Positions 1 through 8,973 of a DNA stretch of 64,000 nt are shown piece by piece (positions within the stretch are counted from its first letter, which is position 1; every line of letters begins with the position of its first letter). The notes under the pieces were generated by a model that was not told the origin of the DNA, ran no database searches, and saw nothing but the letters and a program-made list of their open reading frames with translations. Location of the stretch: positions 62,001-126,000 of the forward strand of contig NZ_JALGQH010000008.1 in the NCBI RefSeq assembly GCF_022810305.1. Direction: 5' to 3'. Made by a program: the position numbers and the translations under genes. Source of the stretch: Rhodococcus sp. ARC_M6. Its GTDB lineage: Bacteria > Actinomycetota > Actinomycetes > Mycobacteriales > Mycobacteriaceae.

Positions 1-989
1 GTATCGTCACCGTCGAACCCGGCGGCCAGATCGAACTGTCCTCCGCGCCGCGCACGTCAGCCCGCGAAGTCTGCGATTGTCTCGAAGAAGACCGTAAGGC
101 GCTGCGCGTTCTCCTTGCTACTCAATCCATCGAGATGACAGCTGCTCCGGCGGATCGGGGGCGCTCGCCGCACCGACTACTGCAGATGCCGCGATACCGT
201 GCGATGGAACAACAATTTGCCGACATCGGGCCCTACGGCACCCTCATGATGTGCAACACCGCCGCCGTACAGGTGAGCGTCGATGCCGGGGGTAGTGCCG
301 AAGCAATAGCGAAACGATGGCGACTCCTCGGTGACATCGGGCCCGCATTGATCGCCGCGTTCGCCTGTTCTCCACAGCTGGAAGGGATTCCGCGAGGTTC
401 GTGGGCGTCGCAACGCATGCGGACGTGGCTCGAGTTGGATGCTCGACGCACGATGGCCGTTACCGACGCGGCGGACTATCCGCGGTGGGTACTCGGCGTG
501 CCTCTGTTGTGCGTGCAGAACGGCCTCGACGATTGGACTGCCCCTCGGGGCGCCACGTTTGGAGACTGGATCGACGGGGCACTCGACTCCGAGATAGGGC
601 GCGGCCCCACAACCGAGGACTTGGATTATCACCTGTCCACGCTGTTTCCGCCGGTTCGCGCGCTCGGACACATGGAGGTGAGGTACATCGACGCTCAACC
701 CGGAGACCTTTGGCGAGTACCGATAGCCGCGGTCGACGCCTTGCTTTCCGGGCCCGCCGTCATGCAAGAAGCGCGCGATGCGGCAGCATCGACTGCGGGT
801 CGCTGGCGTGACGCCGCGGAGTACGGATTGTCGGACGTCGAGTTGCGTTCGGCAGCAACCTCTCTGATGTCACTGGCAGCTTCGTATGCGCCGGATCCGG
901 AGTTCGTTCGGCTTCTCGATCGCGCAGCGGAACGGTGCTGTCGAGGTCTGACGCCGACCCAGGACTTGGCGCGAGTCGAGGGACACTGA
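1..989 (+). CDS. egtA: Glutamate-cysteine ligase EgtA, C-terminal part (5' end outside window)
   Basis: The reading frame is open from position 3 with no start, so the gene begins before the window; about 328 residues are visible. It should make gamma-glutamylcysteine from glutamate and cysteine, the first step of ergothioneine synthesis in actinobacteria. The visible part has the GCS2-type signature NTAAVQVSVDAG (around nt 256-291) and the FGDWIDGAL region typical of these ligases. It is followed directly by egtB, egtC and egtD, and its stop codon overlaps the egtB ATG (TGATG at 987-991). An internal ATG at 135 is not a credible start because homologous sequence continues upstream of it. The product is cytosolic. 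Confidence 0.9.
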   Translation, partial: IVTVEPGGQIELSSAPRTSAREVCDCLEEDRKALRVLLATQSIEMTAAPADRGRSPHRLLQMPRYRAMEQQFADIGPYGTLMMCNTAAVQVSVDAGGSAEAIAKRWRLLGDIGPALIAAFACSPQLEGIPRGSWASQRMRTWLELDARRTMAVTDAADYPRWVLGVPLLCVQNGLDDWTAPRGATFGDWIDGALDSEIGRGPTTEDLDYHLSTLFPPVRALGHMEVRYIDAQPGDLWRVPIAAVDALLSGPAVMQEARDAAASTAGRWRDAAEYGLSDVELRSAATSLMSLAASYAPDPEFVRLLDRAAERCCRGLTPTQDLARVEGH

Positions 990-2329
990 TGTCGATGGAT
1001 GTCACCAAGATCGAGGTAGCCGAAACTGCCGTGGTCACCAAAGAATTCACGGAAGCCGCACTTGTGCGGTCGCGGAACCGTTCACTTCTGCTCACCGATT
1101 GCCTTGACGACACCGAGTTGAGTGCTGCGCACTCACCACTCATGAGCCCTCTAGTCTGGGATCTCGCGCATATCGGTAATCAGGAAGAGCTCTGGCTGGT
1201 GCGTGATGTCGGCGGCCGCGAACCGGTGCGGCGCGACATCGACGAGTTGTACGACGCCTTCAAACATTCACGGTCTTCGCGACCCGAGCTTCCGTTGTTG
1301 GATCCGCGGCAGGCGCGCCACTACATACGTACGGTCCGCGGCAAGGTGTGGGACGTCCTCGCCGCCAGCACTTTCAGCGGATCGCCGCTCGAGCTGAACG
1401 GGTTTGCGTTCGGGATGATCGCTCAACATGAACAGCAGCATGCTGAAACCATGCTCGCCACGCATCAATTGCGTTCAGGCTCAGCGGTACTCGTAGAAGA
1501 ATCGCCGCCGAGTGTCCGGCGAAAGCCGCTACTGGATGAGGTGATCATTCCCTCCGGCGCCTTCGTCATGGGTACGGACGACGAACCGTGGGCGCTCGAC
1601 AACGAAAGAACCGCGCATCAGGTGTATCTGACCGAGTACGCAATCGACAGATTTCCCGTCACCAACGGGCAGTTCATCGAATTCATCGACGACGGTGGGT
1701 ACTCCCGTCCGGAACTCTGGTCGAGGGAAGGGTGGCGCCATCGCATCGACGCCAAACTTCAGGCACCCCTGTTCTGGGAACGTGATGGATCGCGCTGGTG
1801 GCAAAGAGCATTCGGTATCGACAAGCCGGTAGCTCCCCGCCGTCCGGTGGTCCATGTCGGCTACTACGAGGCGCAGGCGTATGCAACGTGGGCCGGGAAA
1901 CGGCTACCTACCGAAGCTGAATGGGAAAAGGCCGCGCGGTGGGATCCGGAATCCGTTCGCTCCCGCAAGTTTCCGTGGGGCGACGCCTTGCCGGACGAGA
2001 CCCGCGCCAATCTGGGCCAACGGCACCTCAGTCCCGCCGATGTCGGGGCCTACCCCGATGGAGCGTCGGCGCACGGCGTGCAGCAGTTGATCGGGGATGT
2101 GTGGGAATGGACCTCGTCCGGCTTTCATCCCTATCCAGGCTTCCATGCCTTTCCGTATCGCGAGTACTCCGAGGTCTTCTTCGGTGGCGATTACAAAGTG
2201 TTGCGGGGAGGCTCGTTCGGGACCGACAGTGTTGCCGCCCGCGGGACCTTCCGAAACTGGGATCATCCGATCCGTCGACAGATATTCTCCGGATTTCGCT
2301 GCGCCAGAACCCTGTCCGGTCGCCCCTGA
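989..2329 (+). CDS. egtB: Ergothioneine sulfoxide synthase EgtB
   Basis: Non-haem iron enzyme that joins gamma-glutamylcysteine to hercynine by oxygen-dependent C-S bond formation. The protein has 446 residues: an N-terminal DinB-like domain with WDLAHIGNQEELWL and QHEQQHAETML, which supply the histidine iron ligands, and a C-terminal formylglycine-generating-enzyme-like domain (FPVTNGQF, LPTEAEWEKAARW, GDVWEWT, LRGGSFGT, GFRCAR). The ATG at 989 overlaps the egtA stop. An upstream in-frame start at 935 would lie inside egtA and is rejected. It is the second gene of a tightly coupled egtABCD operon. Confidence 0.95.
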   Translation: MSMDVTKIEVAETAVVTKEFTEAALVRSRNRSLLLTDCLDDTELSAAHSPLMSPLVWDLAHIGNQEELWLVRDVGGREPVRRDIDELYDAFKHSRSSRPELPLLDPRQARHYIRTVRGKVWDVLAASTFSGSPLELNGFAFGMIAQHEQQHAETMLATHQLRSGSAVLVEESPPSVRRKPLLDEVIIPSGAFVMGTDDEPWALDNERTAHQVYLTEYAIDRFPVTNGQFIEFIDDGGYSRPELWSREGWRHRIDAKLQAPLFWERDGSRWWQRAFGIDKPVAPRRPVVHVGYYEAQAYATWAGKRLPTEAEWEKAARWDPESVRSRKFPWGDALPDETRANLGQRHLSPADVGAYPDGASAHGVQQLIGDVWEWTSSGFHPYPGFHAFPYREYSEVFFGGDYKVLRGGSFGTDSVAARGTFRNWDHPIRRQIFSGFRCARTLSGRP

Positions 2330-2330
2330 C

Positions 2331-3077
2331 ATGTGCCGACACCTCGGGTACGTCGGGCCGGTCACTTCTGTCCGTGACCTCCTGCACTTCGGATCACATT
2401 CGCTGGTGCGGCAGTCGTGGGCACCCAAGGAGATGCGAGGCGGCGGAACCATCAACGCCGACGGCTTCGGTGCCGCGTGGTGGAGTGGTGGCGTACTCGG
2501 CCGCTATCGTAGTGTTTCGCCGATCTGGTCGGATCCCACTGTCGAGGAGACGCTTTCGCATGTCCACTCCGGGGCTGTCATTGCGGCAGTGCGTTCCGCG
2601 ACAGAGGGAATGGCAGTGGAGATCGGTGCCTGTGCTCCGTTTGTGGATGATCGCTTCGCCTTGAGTCACAACGGAGTTGTAGTCCGGTGGCCGGCTGCGG
2701 TTACTTCTCTGGCCGAAGGCATTCCGGCGGTTCAGTTGTTGACTATGCCGGCACCGACAGATTCGGCTCTGCTGTGGACACTCCTGCGGGATCGATTGGA
2801 GACCATGTCTCCGGAGTCAGCCGTGGCCACCGTCGTCCATGATGTTTCCTTCTTGGCGCATGGTTCCAAGCTGAATCTTCTGCTTGGTGACGGGAACGAA
2901 ATGTGGGCCACAGCTTGGGGACACTCGTTGTACGCGCTCGTCGACGAATCGTCGGCCCTGATCGCCTCGGAACCACTCGACGATTCGCCCGGGTGGGAGC
3001 AAATCCCCGACAGAGCATTGGTCTGCGCCCGTCCCGGACACCTGATTATCACCCCTATCCAGATGGGAGAACGATGA
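2331..3077 (+). CDS. egtC: Gamma-glutamyl-hercynylcysteine sulfoxide hydrolase EgtC
   Basis: Class II glutamine-amidotransferase-like hydrolase that removes the glutamyl group from the EgtB product. The start is fixed by the N-terminal Met-Cys-Arg-His: after Met removal Cys2 is the Ntn nucleophile, as in the family. The ATG at 2331 follows the egtB stop by one base. The protein has 248 residues, with the conserved SHNGVV and VLARHxG-like segments (SFLAHGSKLNLLLGDG). It overlaps egtD by ATGA. An open frame running back to 2097 would bury the catalytic cysteine and is rejected. Confidence 0.94.
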   Translation: MCRHLGYVGPVTSVRDLLHFGSHSLVRQSWAPKEMRGGGTINADGFGAAWWSGGVLGRYRSVSPIWSDPTVEETLSHVHSGAVIAAVRSATEGMAVEIGACAPFVDDRFALSHNGVVVRWPAAVTSLAEGIPAVQLLTMPAPTDSALLWTLLRDRLETMSPESAVATVVHDVSFLAHGSKLNLLLGDGNEMWATAWGHSLYALVDESSALIASEPLDDSPGWEQIPDRALVCARPGHLIITPIQMGER

Positions 3078-4039
3078 GTACCCCAATGCTCAACGTCTAT
3101 CTGACCCCGGAAGACTTAGTCGAAGCGCTACGCGTCGACGCCCGTGCCGGGCTGACAGCGTCTCCGAAGTGGCTCTCGCCCAAGTGGTTCTACGATGCAC
3201 GCGGAAGTGAACTGTTCGAACAGATCACACAATTGCCCGAGTACTACCCGACTCGCACCGAGCGAGCTTTGCTGACCGAGTGTGCACCGGCGATCGCCGA
3301 GTTGACCAGCCCGGAGATGCTGATCGAGCTGGGCTCCGGTTCGTCGGAGAAGACGCGCTTGTTGCTGGACGCGATGAAAGGTTCACTGCACACGTATGTA
3401 CCGCAGGATGTTTCGGTGACCGCGCTGGAGAGTGCTGCTCGTCAGATCGATGCAGAGTTCCCTGATCTGGATGTTGTCGGAGTGGTCAGCGACTTCACCG
3501 GATCGCTGCATCACTTGCCCAGCGGCGGTAAGCGGGCAGTCGCTTTTCTGGGCGGTACTCTCGGAAACCTGATTCCGGCTGAGCGCGGCGAGTTTCTGTC
3601 CGGTGTTTCTGCGGTGTTGCATTCGGGGGAGAGCTTGATCCTCGGAGTTGGACTGGTAACCGATCCCGCTGTTCTCGTTCCGGCCTACGACGACAGTGCC
3701 GGAGTGACAGCGCAATTCAACCTCAATGTTCTCAGCGTTCTGAACAAGCAACTGGGAGCTGATTTTCCTCTGGAAGCCTTCCGGCATGTAGCCCTCTGGG
3801 ACAGTGAGAACCAGTGGATCGAGATGCGGCTTGAAGCAGCGCGCGATCTTTCGGTGCGTATCGAGGACCTGGATCTGGAGGTCACCTTCGTGAAAGGTGA
3901 GCAGCTGCGTACCGAAATTTCCGCGAAGTTCACCGTCGACAGCATTTCCGCAGAACTCAAGGCTGCGGGGTTCGCTGTGCAGAAAGTGTGGACCGATGAC
4001 GATCAGCGGTTCGCGCTGCTGTGCGCAGACCGGGTGTGA
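3074..4039 (+). CDS. egtD: L-histidine N(alpha)-methyltransferase EgtD
   Basis: SAM-dependent methyltransferase that trimethylates histidine to hercynine. The protein has 321 residues, normal for the family. It contains the N-terminal PKWLSPKWFYDARGSELFEQIT region and the SAM-binding motif IELGSGSSEKTRLLLDAM, followed by AFLGGTLGNL and an acidic C-terminal region ending in RFALLCADR. The ATG at 3074 overlaps the egtC stop (ATGA). This is the last gene of the operon here; the PLP lyase EgtE that completes the pathway is not in the window and must be encoded elsewhere or be replaced. Confidence 0.95.
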   Translation: MSTPMLNVYLTPEDLVEALRVDARAGLTASPKWLSPKWFYDARGSELFEQITQLPEYYPTRTERALLTECAPAIAELTSPEMLIELGSGSSEKTRLLLDAMKGSLHTYVPQDVSVTALESAARQIDAEFPDLDVVGVVSDFTGSLHHLPSGGKRAVAFLGGTLGNLIPAERGEFLSGVSAVLHSGESLILGVGLVTDPAVLVPAYDDSAGVTAQFNLNVLSVLNKQLGADFPLEAFRHVALWDSENQWIEMRLEAARDLSVRIEDLDLEVTFVKGEQLRTEISAKFTVDSISAELKAAGFAVQKVWTDDDQRFALLCADRV

Positions 4040-4230
4040 TCGGCCAGGCTCCGGTTGTGGCCGTGCCCGTGCATAACTGTCCACAAATCGTCCCGAGAGG
4101 CGGGTTTCCGCGTAGAACTCCATCTAGTGGACGGTTAGGCACACGCGGGCAGGCAATATATGCCCCATATCTCCCTATTGACTGTTTATAGTGAGGCTTT
4201 GCGGAACGGTTGCCGAGCTGAGGAGCACGT

Positions 4231-5418
4231 GTGCGTCACCCGAAATATGCTGTCCTGACAGTAGCCACTATCGCGATTCTGACGATCCCGGTGACCCAGT
4301 GCTCGGCTCAATCTCTGCCGTCCTCGGGGTCCCTGGATACAGGTTCCCTGGGCAGTTCGGAAACCCCCACCGAGGACACGCTTCCCGAACTCTCGGTAAC
4401 TACGCTCATTGAGGGACTCGATCACCCGTGGGACGTGGTGGCAGCTCCCGACGGCACGGTACTCGCCGGGCAGCGTTCGGGCGGGTTCTTTGTCCGGCGG
4501 AGCGATGACACGACCGGACCGGTAAGCGCAGATCTCACGGATCTCTACGCACAGGGGGAGACCGGGTTGATGGGCATGGCTCTCGCCCGGGACTTTGAGC
4601 AGTCGCGAATTCTCTACACCTGCCAGGGATTTCAAGGCGGGGGAGTCACTGACATCCGAATTGTGGCCTGGACGGTTGACGCAGGATGGGCGGCGCTTAC
4701 CCGCACCGGAAACGTACTGACGGGAATTCCGGTGGAAGCCGGTCGTCACGGTGGCTGCCGGATCCTCGCAGCAGCTGACGGCACCTTGTTTGTCGGAACC
4801 GGAGACACCGCAATGCCTACTGTTCCGCAGGATCCGAACTCTTTGGGCGGCAAGGTATTGCACATCAATGCCGATGGAACGCCGGCAGCAGGAAACCTCA
4901 ACCCGACTAGCCCGGTCTACACCCTCGGCCATCGGAACGTGCAGGGTCTGGCGGTTCAACCGGGCACCGATCGGGTGTACGCGGTGGAGCAGGGTACCGG
5001 TGTCGACGACGAAGTGAACCTGCTGATTCCCGGCGGAAACTACGGGTACAAACCGGACCGAGGACTCGGACGTTACGACGAGTCCGTGCCGATGACCGAT
5101 CCGAGTCGAGTACCGGGTGCCATCGAGGCTGTGTGGCGTTCAGGCAACTCGACGCTCGCCACTGCGAGCGGTGCCTTTGTGGCCGGACCGCAGTGGGGAG
5201 CGTGGGACGGCGCGCTGGTGATGGGTGCATTGAAGACCAAGAAACTGGTCTTCGTGCGCCTGAGCGACGATGGTCGATCCGTCGACGCTCAGACCTACGG
5301 GTTGGAGAACCAGTTCGGACGCCTGCGTTCAGTTACTCCGCTTGGCGACGGTTCACTTCTGGTCACCACGGATAACGGCACCAACGACAAAGTGCTTCGG
5401 GTAACTCCGGTGTCCTAG
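4231..5418 (+). CDS. Secreted PQQ-dependent sugar dehydrogenase-like protein (GSDH family)
   Basis: The protein has 395 residues and starts at GTG with AGGAG seven to ten bases upstream. The N-terminus is a signal peptide (hydrophobic stretch about residues 7-22, then a Cys in VTQC that is a poor lipobox because Q precedes it), so export is likely and lipidation uncertain. The mature part matches the glucose/sorbosone dehydrogenase beta-propeller: GLDHPWDVVAAPDGTVL, GETGLMGMAL, GRHGGCRI, GHRNVQGLA, and the NYGYKPDRGLG and DNGTNDKVLRV ends. The family oxidises sugars with PQQ and calcium; the substrate here is unknown. It is monocistronic and convergent with the next gene. Confidence 0.82.
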   Translation: MRHPKYAVLTVATIAILTIPVTQCSAQSLPSSGSLDTGSLGSSETPTEDTLPELSVTTLIEGLDHPWDVVAAPDGTVLAGQRSGGFFVRRSDDTTGPVSADLTDLYAQGETGLMGMALARDFEQSRILYTCQGFQGGGVTDIRIVAWTVDAGWAALTRTGNVLTGIPVEAGRHGGCRILAAADGTLFVGTGDTAMPTVPQDPNSLGGKVLHINADGTPAAGNLNPTSPVYTLGHRNVQGLAVQPGTDRVYAVEQGTGVDDEVNLLIPGGNYGYKPDRGLGRYDESVPMTDPSRVPGAIEAVWRSGNSTLATASGAFVAGPQWGAWDGALVMGALKTKKLVFVRLSDDGRSVDAQTYGLENQFGRLRSVTPLGDGSLLVTTDNGTNDKVLRVTPVS

Positions 5419-5424
5419 AAAGTT

Positions 5425-6327
5425 TCAGTGCCAGGCGATAACCCGGCATGGTCCACCGGAACCGCCGGCATGGGTGGGCGCACCGATCATCACGGTGGCG
5501 CCCACCGGTGGAAGCGTCGACAAATTAGCCAGGGCCTCCACCGCGTACTTGCCTGAGCCCAGCGCGTTTCGGTGAGCGCCGTAGGTTGTGCTGCGGCCGG
5601 CGTCGATGCTGAGGGTGTCCGAGCCGAGGGCGACGATTTCTCGTTCGCGCACCAGAAAGTCGACGGCGTCGGGATCGAACCCCGGGGTGTGCTGCCGGCC
5701 GATTGCGTCTTGGTTCGTGAATGCGCCGTCGACGCTCAGCCGGGCATCCCAGCCCGAGTTCATCGCGACGAGGCTGCGGGAAGGCAGCATCCCGTGAACG
5801 GTTTCCCAATCGAGAATGTCCGCCCGCGTGAGGACTGTGTTGTTGTCCGCTTCGGCCCGCACGCTGATATCGATGACCGCGATGGGCACGATGAGATCTG
5901 CGACGGGGATCTTCTCCACGGTGATTCCATCCGCGCTGGCATGCGCGGGTGCGTCGATGTGGGTGCCGGTGTGTTCTCCCATCCGAAGTTCGTTCAGGTA
6001 GAAAGAGCTCCCACTACCCAGCGATTCCAATGACCCGAGCGACCCCAGCGATCCGCCGGTCGACGCGATCCTTGCCAGATTCTTCATTTCGAACGACTGC
6101 GCACCCGGCCAGACCGGAAAATCCGTCGTCAATACGTGAGTGAGATCGACCAGTGTGGAGCCTTCGAGCGGACGCGCCGCCGGGGTTGCCGACGCGGTTC
6201 CGCCCGCAAGCGCCGTTGCGCCGAGCGCGGTAACGCCCAAGGCGGCGAAGATCGATCGCCGGCTGACCTTCCTGTCCTCGCGTTCGATCGATTCGTACAC
6301 CTGGGACAAGAGCCGCGGTGAGCACAT
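5425..6327 (-). CDS. Tat-exported cyclase-family (kynurenine-formamidase-like) metal hydrolase
   Basis: The 300-residue frame starts at an ATG that overlaps the stop of the upstream transporter gene (TGATG, 6329-6325), so the two are translationally coupled. Residues about 20-45 form a twin-arginine signal (SRRSIFAALGVTALG). The mature part has the cyclase/formamidase motifs VDLTHVLTTDFPVWPG and the zinc-binding GEHTGTHIDAPAH, with DTLSID and APTHAGGSGGPCR near the end. The family hydrolyses amides or cyclic compounds; the substrate is unknown. An odd low-complexity insert made of SLGS/SLES repeats sits just before the metal motif. Coupling with a DASS anion transporter suggests handling of an organic acid outside the membrane (inference). 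Confidence 0.85.
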   Translation of the reverse strand: MCSPRLLSQVYESIEREDRKVSRRSIFAALGVTALGATALAGGTASATPAARPLEGSTLVDLTHVLTTDFPVWPGAQSFEMKNLARIASTGGSLGSLGSLESLGSGSSFYLNELRMGEHTGTHIDAPAHASADGITVEKIPVADLIVPIAVIDISVRAEADNNTVLTRADILDWETVHGMLPSRSLVAMNSGWDARLSVDGAFTNQDAIGRQHTPGFDPDAVDFLVREREIVALGSDTLSIDAGRSTTYGAHRNALGSGKYAVEALANLSTLPPVGATVMIGAPTHAGGSGGPCRVIAWH

Positions 6328-7907
6328 CAGAAACTCCAGATCACTGGAATCAGTACCGTCGCAACTACCAGGAACCACAGGAGCATCGGCAATCCGAGCT
6401 TCCAGTAGTCGCCGAACTTGTAGCCGCCGGGACCCATCACCATCATGTTCGCGGGAGTCGCAACCGGTGTCAGGAACGACGCGGCGGCGGCAACGGTCAC
6501 AGTCATCAGAAGCGGCAGCACCGAGATGTTCAACTCCGATGCAACGGACACCGCGATCGGGGTGATGATCAACGCCGTCGCAGTGTTGCTGATGAGCTGA
6601 CCGAGCGTTGCCGTCACGAGGAACAGGCCGGCGACGACGACGTAGGGGCCGGAGTCGCCGACAAGGTCGACAAATCCGTTGGCCAGCTTCTCGGCCGCAC
6701 CGGTTTGTTGAATTGCCGTGGACAGCGGGATCATTCCGCCGACGAGGATGAGTGTGGTCCAGGAGATCGAGCGGTGTGCCTGCTCGACGCTGATGACGCG
6801 CAACAGAACCATCGCGCAGGCGGCGAGGAGACCCGCGATGGCCGACGGGACGATGCCGAAGGTCAGCATGATCACCATGGCTGCGACGACGGCCAGGGAC
6901 AGGATGGCGCGGGTACCGAGCGGCGCGGCCTGCTTGCGAATCAACGCGGGCGGATCGACGACGAGGACGTTCGGGTCGACGGAGGTGCGGGCGTCCAGAT
7001 CGTCCCAGCTGCCTTGGAGTAACAAGGTGTCGCCGGCTGCCAGGCGGACGCCGTTAGGTCCGCAGTTCTCGCCGGCGCGCTGGACTGCGAGGATCACGAG
7101 ATCCCCGCTGTCGGTCACCATGCCGGGGAAAACCTTGTCGCCGATGATCTCCGAACGCGGCGGCACGATCACCTCGACGACGCCGTCTTCCTTGGTAATG
7201 AGCGGGGCTTCGGATTGATCGCAACCGCCCGCGATGCTGTATTGCTGCGCCAGAGTTTTCGCGTGGCGGCTCAGGTCCGGTGACATTGAAACGCCGGCTC
7301 GGTGGGGGAGCACACGTGGGCCGAGAAATACTGCGATCGCGATGGTCCCGAGCACCAGCGGTGCACCGATCAGCGTGAAGTCGAAGAACCCGAATGCGCC
7401 GGCCCCGGCGTCGGCGGCGGCGTCCGAGACGATGATGTTCACCGGTGTACCGGTCAACGTGAGCATCGAACCGGCGTGGGCGGCGAAGGCGAGGGGGAGC
7501 AGCAACTGGGAGGTGGATCGGCCGAGACGAACGGCGAGGACGACAACCATCGGGATCAAGGCAGCTACTGCTCCGTTGACACTGATCAACGCGGTCAGTG
7601 CGGCAACCAGCAACATGATCGCGCTCAGCAACCGAACCCGAGAATCACCGACCTTTGCGAGCAGTTTCTCGCCCGCCCACGTAGTCACTCCGGTGGCGTC
7701 GAGCGCTTCACTCACGACAAACAGTGCGGCGATGAATACGACTGTCGGATCGCCGAATCCGGCCAGTGCCTGCTCCATCGAGATCACCCCGGTCGCGTAC
7801 AGCGCCAGTGCGGTTCCGATTGCGATAATTCCGACGGGGATCCGGCCGATGACGAAGAGCGCCACGACTACGGCAAGCACGACAAAGGTGATGGTGATGT
7901 CATTCAC
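6327..7907 (-). CDS. DASS/SLC13-family anion transporter with RCK-C domain
   Basis: The 526-residue membrane protein has about ten hydrophobic segments and a central cytosolic TrkA-C/RCK-like domain (EVIVPPRSEIIGDKVFP ... AAGDTLLLQG). The two DASS signature turns are visible: TLTGTPVNIIVSD in the first half and SNTATALIITPIAV in the second. The family imports di- or tricarboxylates, sulfate or related anions by sodium symport; specificity cannot be read here. I chose GTG at 7907 (VNDITITFVVL) because the first membrane helix begins there; an ATG at 8000 would add a polar leader running through a terminator hairpin. It is transcribed together with the downstream cyclase-family gene. Confidence 0.86.
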   Translation of the reverse strand: MNDITITFVVLAVVVALFVIGRIPVGIIAIGTALALYATGVISMEQALAGFGDPTVVFIAALFVVSEALDATGVTTWAGEKLLAKVGDSRVRLLSAIMLLVAALTALISVNGAVAALIPMVVVLAVRLGRSTSQLLLPLAFAAHAGSMLTLTGTPVNIIVSDAAADAGAGAFGFFDFTLIGAPLVLGTIAIAVFLGPRVLPHRAGVSMSPDLSRHAKTLAQQYSIAGGCDQSEAPLITKEDGVVEVIVPPRSEIIGDKVFPGMVTDSGDLVILAVQRAGENCGPNGVRLAAGDTLLLQGSWDDLDARTSVDPNVLVVDPPALIRKQAAPLGTRAILSLAVVAAMVIMLTFGIVPSAIAGLLAACAMVLLRVISVEQAHRSISWTTLILVGGMIPLSTAIQQTGAAEKLANGFVDLVGDSGPYVVVAGLFLVTATLGQLISNTATALIITPIAVSVASELNISVLPLLMTVTVAAAASFLTPVATPANMMVMGPGGYKFGDYWKLGLPMLLWFLVVATVLIPVIWSF

Positions 7908-7990
7908 GATTCGTAAAGCTACCTGCGATCGGGCAACCGTCCCGCATCGCCGGGCCGGGGAATTGTGTGGAGCCGTGCCGGGAATACAGA

Positions 7991-8023
7991 ACGGCCCCAT
8001 CTCGACAAACGAGACAGGGCCGT
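7991..8023 (-). terminator. Hairpin terminator after the zinc-ribbon gene
   Basis: The arms ACGGCCCCATCTCG (7991-8004) and CGAGACAGGGCCGT (8010-8023) pair almost completely around a 5-base loop. It lies 20 bases past the stop of the minus-strand gene ending at 8043 and before the transporter start. No long T-run follows, as is common in high-GC actinobacteria. Confidence 0.7.
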
Positions 8024-8042
8024 GGACGGACGCGAAGGAGAT

Positions 8043-8711
8043 TCAGTTGGAAGCGGCGATGCGCGCCTTCTCGAGGGCAGCCAGCGTGCGCAGCACAGTT
8101 GCTTTCTGCTTGTTGAGATCGCTCAGACGGGCGCGAGCGGGAAGGCCCTGAGCGAGTTCGGCGACCTTGATCTGCTCGTCGACAGTGCCGAGCTGGTCGA
8201 GAAGCCCCAGAACGCGCGTCTGCAGCGTGTTGATGTCGACGGTGTCCGTCTTCACCGGAGCGGCTACGCGTGTCGCGGCGCCGGTGCTGGAGGGGCGAGC
8301 GGCACGCGCGGGTGACGTGTCTGCGACGACGGATGCGGCGCGAGGGCGAATTGCCTTGCGCACGGCGGTCGCGTCGGGGAGGACGTCCATTCGAATTTCG
8401 TTGAGGACGCGGCGAGCTTCGCGGGCGGTGACGCGGTACTCGCGCTCTTCGTCGTCGTCGGACTGCAGCGTTCCGCCGAGCGGGCGCAGGCCGTACATGC
8501 CGAGGAAGCGCTTGGCGTCGTCGACGATGCCTTCGTTTTCGCGGCACTTTTCGCAGCGCGGTTCATTGCGGAACATTTCGACGGAGGTGTCGTCGCCACA
8601 CCAGACACAAGATCCTGGGCGCCACCGCCGGACCGTCGGAACTGATGAATTCAGTGAATGAGATTCGGGCCGGGATTCCAAGGTTTGCGCGTCGATCACG
8701 ACGAGCCACAT
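8043..8711 (-). CDS. Zinc-ribbon protein of unknown function
   Basis: The 222-residue protein is not assigned to a named family. Residues about 33-57 carry two CxxC pairs (CVWCGDD ... CEKC), a small zinc ribbon, followed by a predicted helical segment rich in Arg and Glu (EYRVTAREARRVLNEIR), an Ala/Arg/Pro-rich linker, and a C-terminal helical region (TLQTRVLGLLDQLGTVDEQIKVAELAQGL) that may form a coiled coil. The ATG at 8711 is the most credible start because the frame before it reads as low-quality Arg/Pro sequence, but no clear ribosome site precedes it. It is probably cytosolic. Its own terminator follows. I cannot suggest a function beyond zinc binding. Confidence 0.6.
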   Translation of the reverse strand: MWLVVIDAQTLESRPESHSLNSSVPTVRRWRPGSCVWCGDDTSVEMFRNEPRCEKCRENEGIVDDAKRFLGMYGLRPLGGTLQSDDDEEREYRVTAREARRVLNEIRMDVLPDATAVRKAIRPRAASVVADTSPARAARPSSTGAATRVAAPVKTDTVDINTLQTRVLGLLDQLGTVDEQIKVAELAQGLPARARLSDLNKQKATVLRTLAALEKARIAASN

Positions 8712-8917
8712 TAGGCGAAGTTTGCGGGGCGGTGAACACCGGCCCAACATCGACCTGGGATTCTCCCCGAGGGCGTGATCAAGATCATGCCGATTGTCGG
8801 ATTTGACGGTATCTGTGTGTCGCACAAATGGTTTCGTGAAGACTGATCGGTCTGGTCCGGCGGCGAAGGCTCGGCGCCTGCAATGGGTGGATCAACTCTG
8901 CCGGATGAAATGCACAA

Positions 8918-8957
8918 GGCGCGTATCGGTGACCGTCAATGGTTACCGATACGCGCC
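8918..8957 (-). terminator. Strong hairpin terminator after prs
   Basis: The arms GGCGCGTATCGGT (8918-8930) and ACCGATACGCGCC (8945-8957) pair perfectly over 13 bp, and the loop can extend the stem by an ACC/GGT pairing. It sits 17 bases past the prs stop codon (minus strand), followed by TTGTGCATTTC on that strand. Confidence 0.8.
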
Positions 8958-8973
8958 CTGTGGCACGGTGAAA

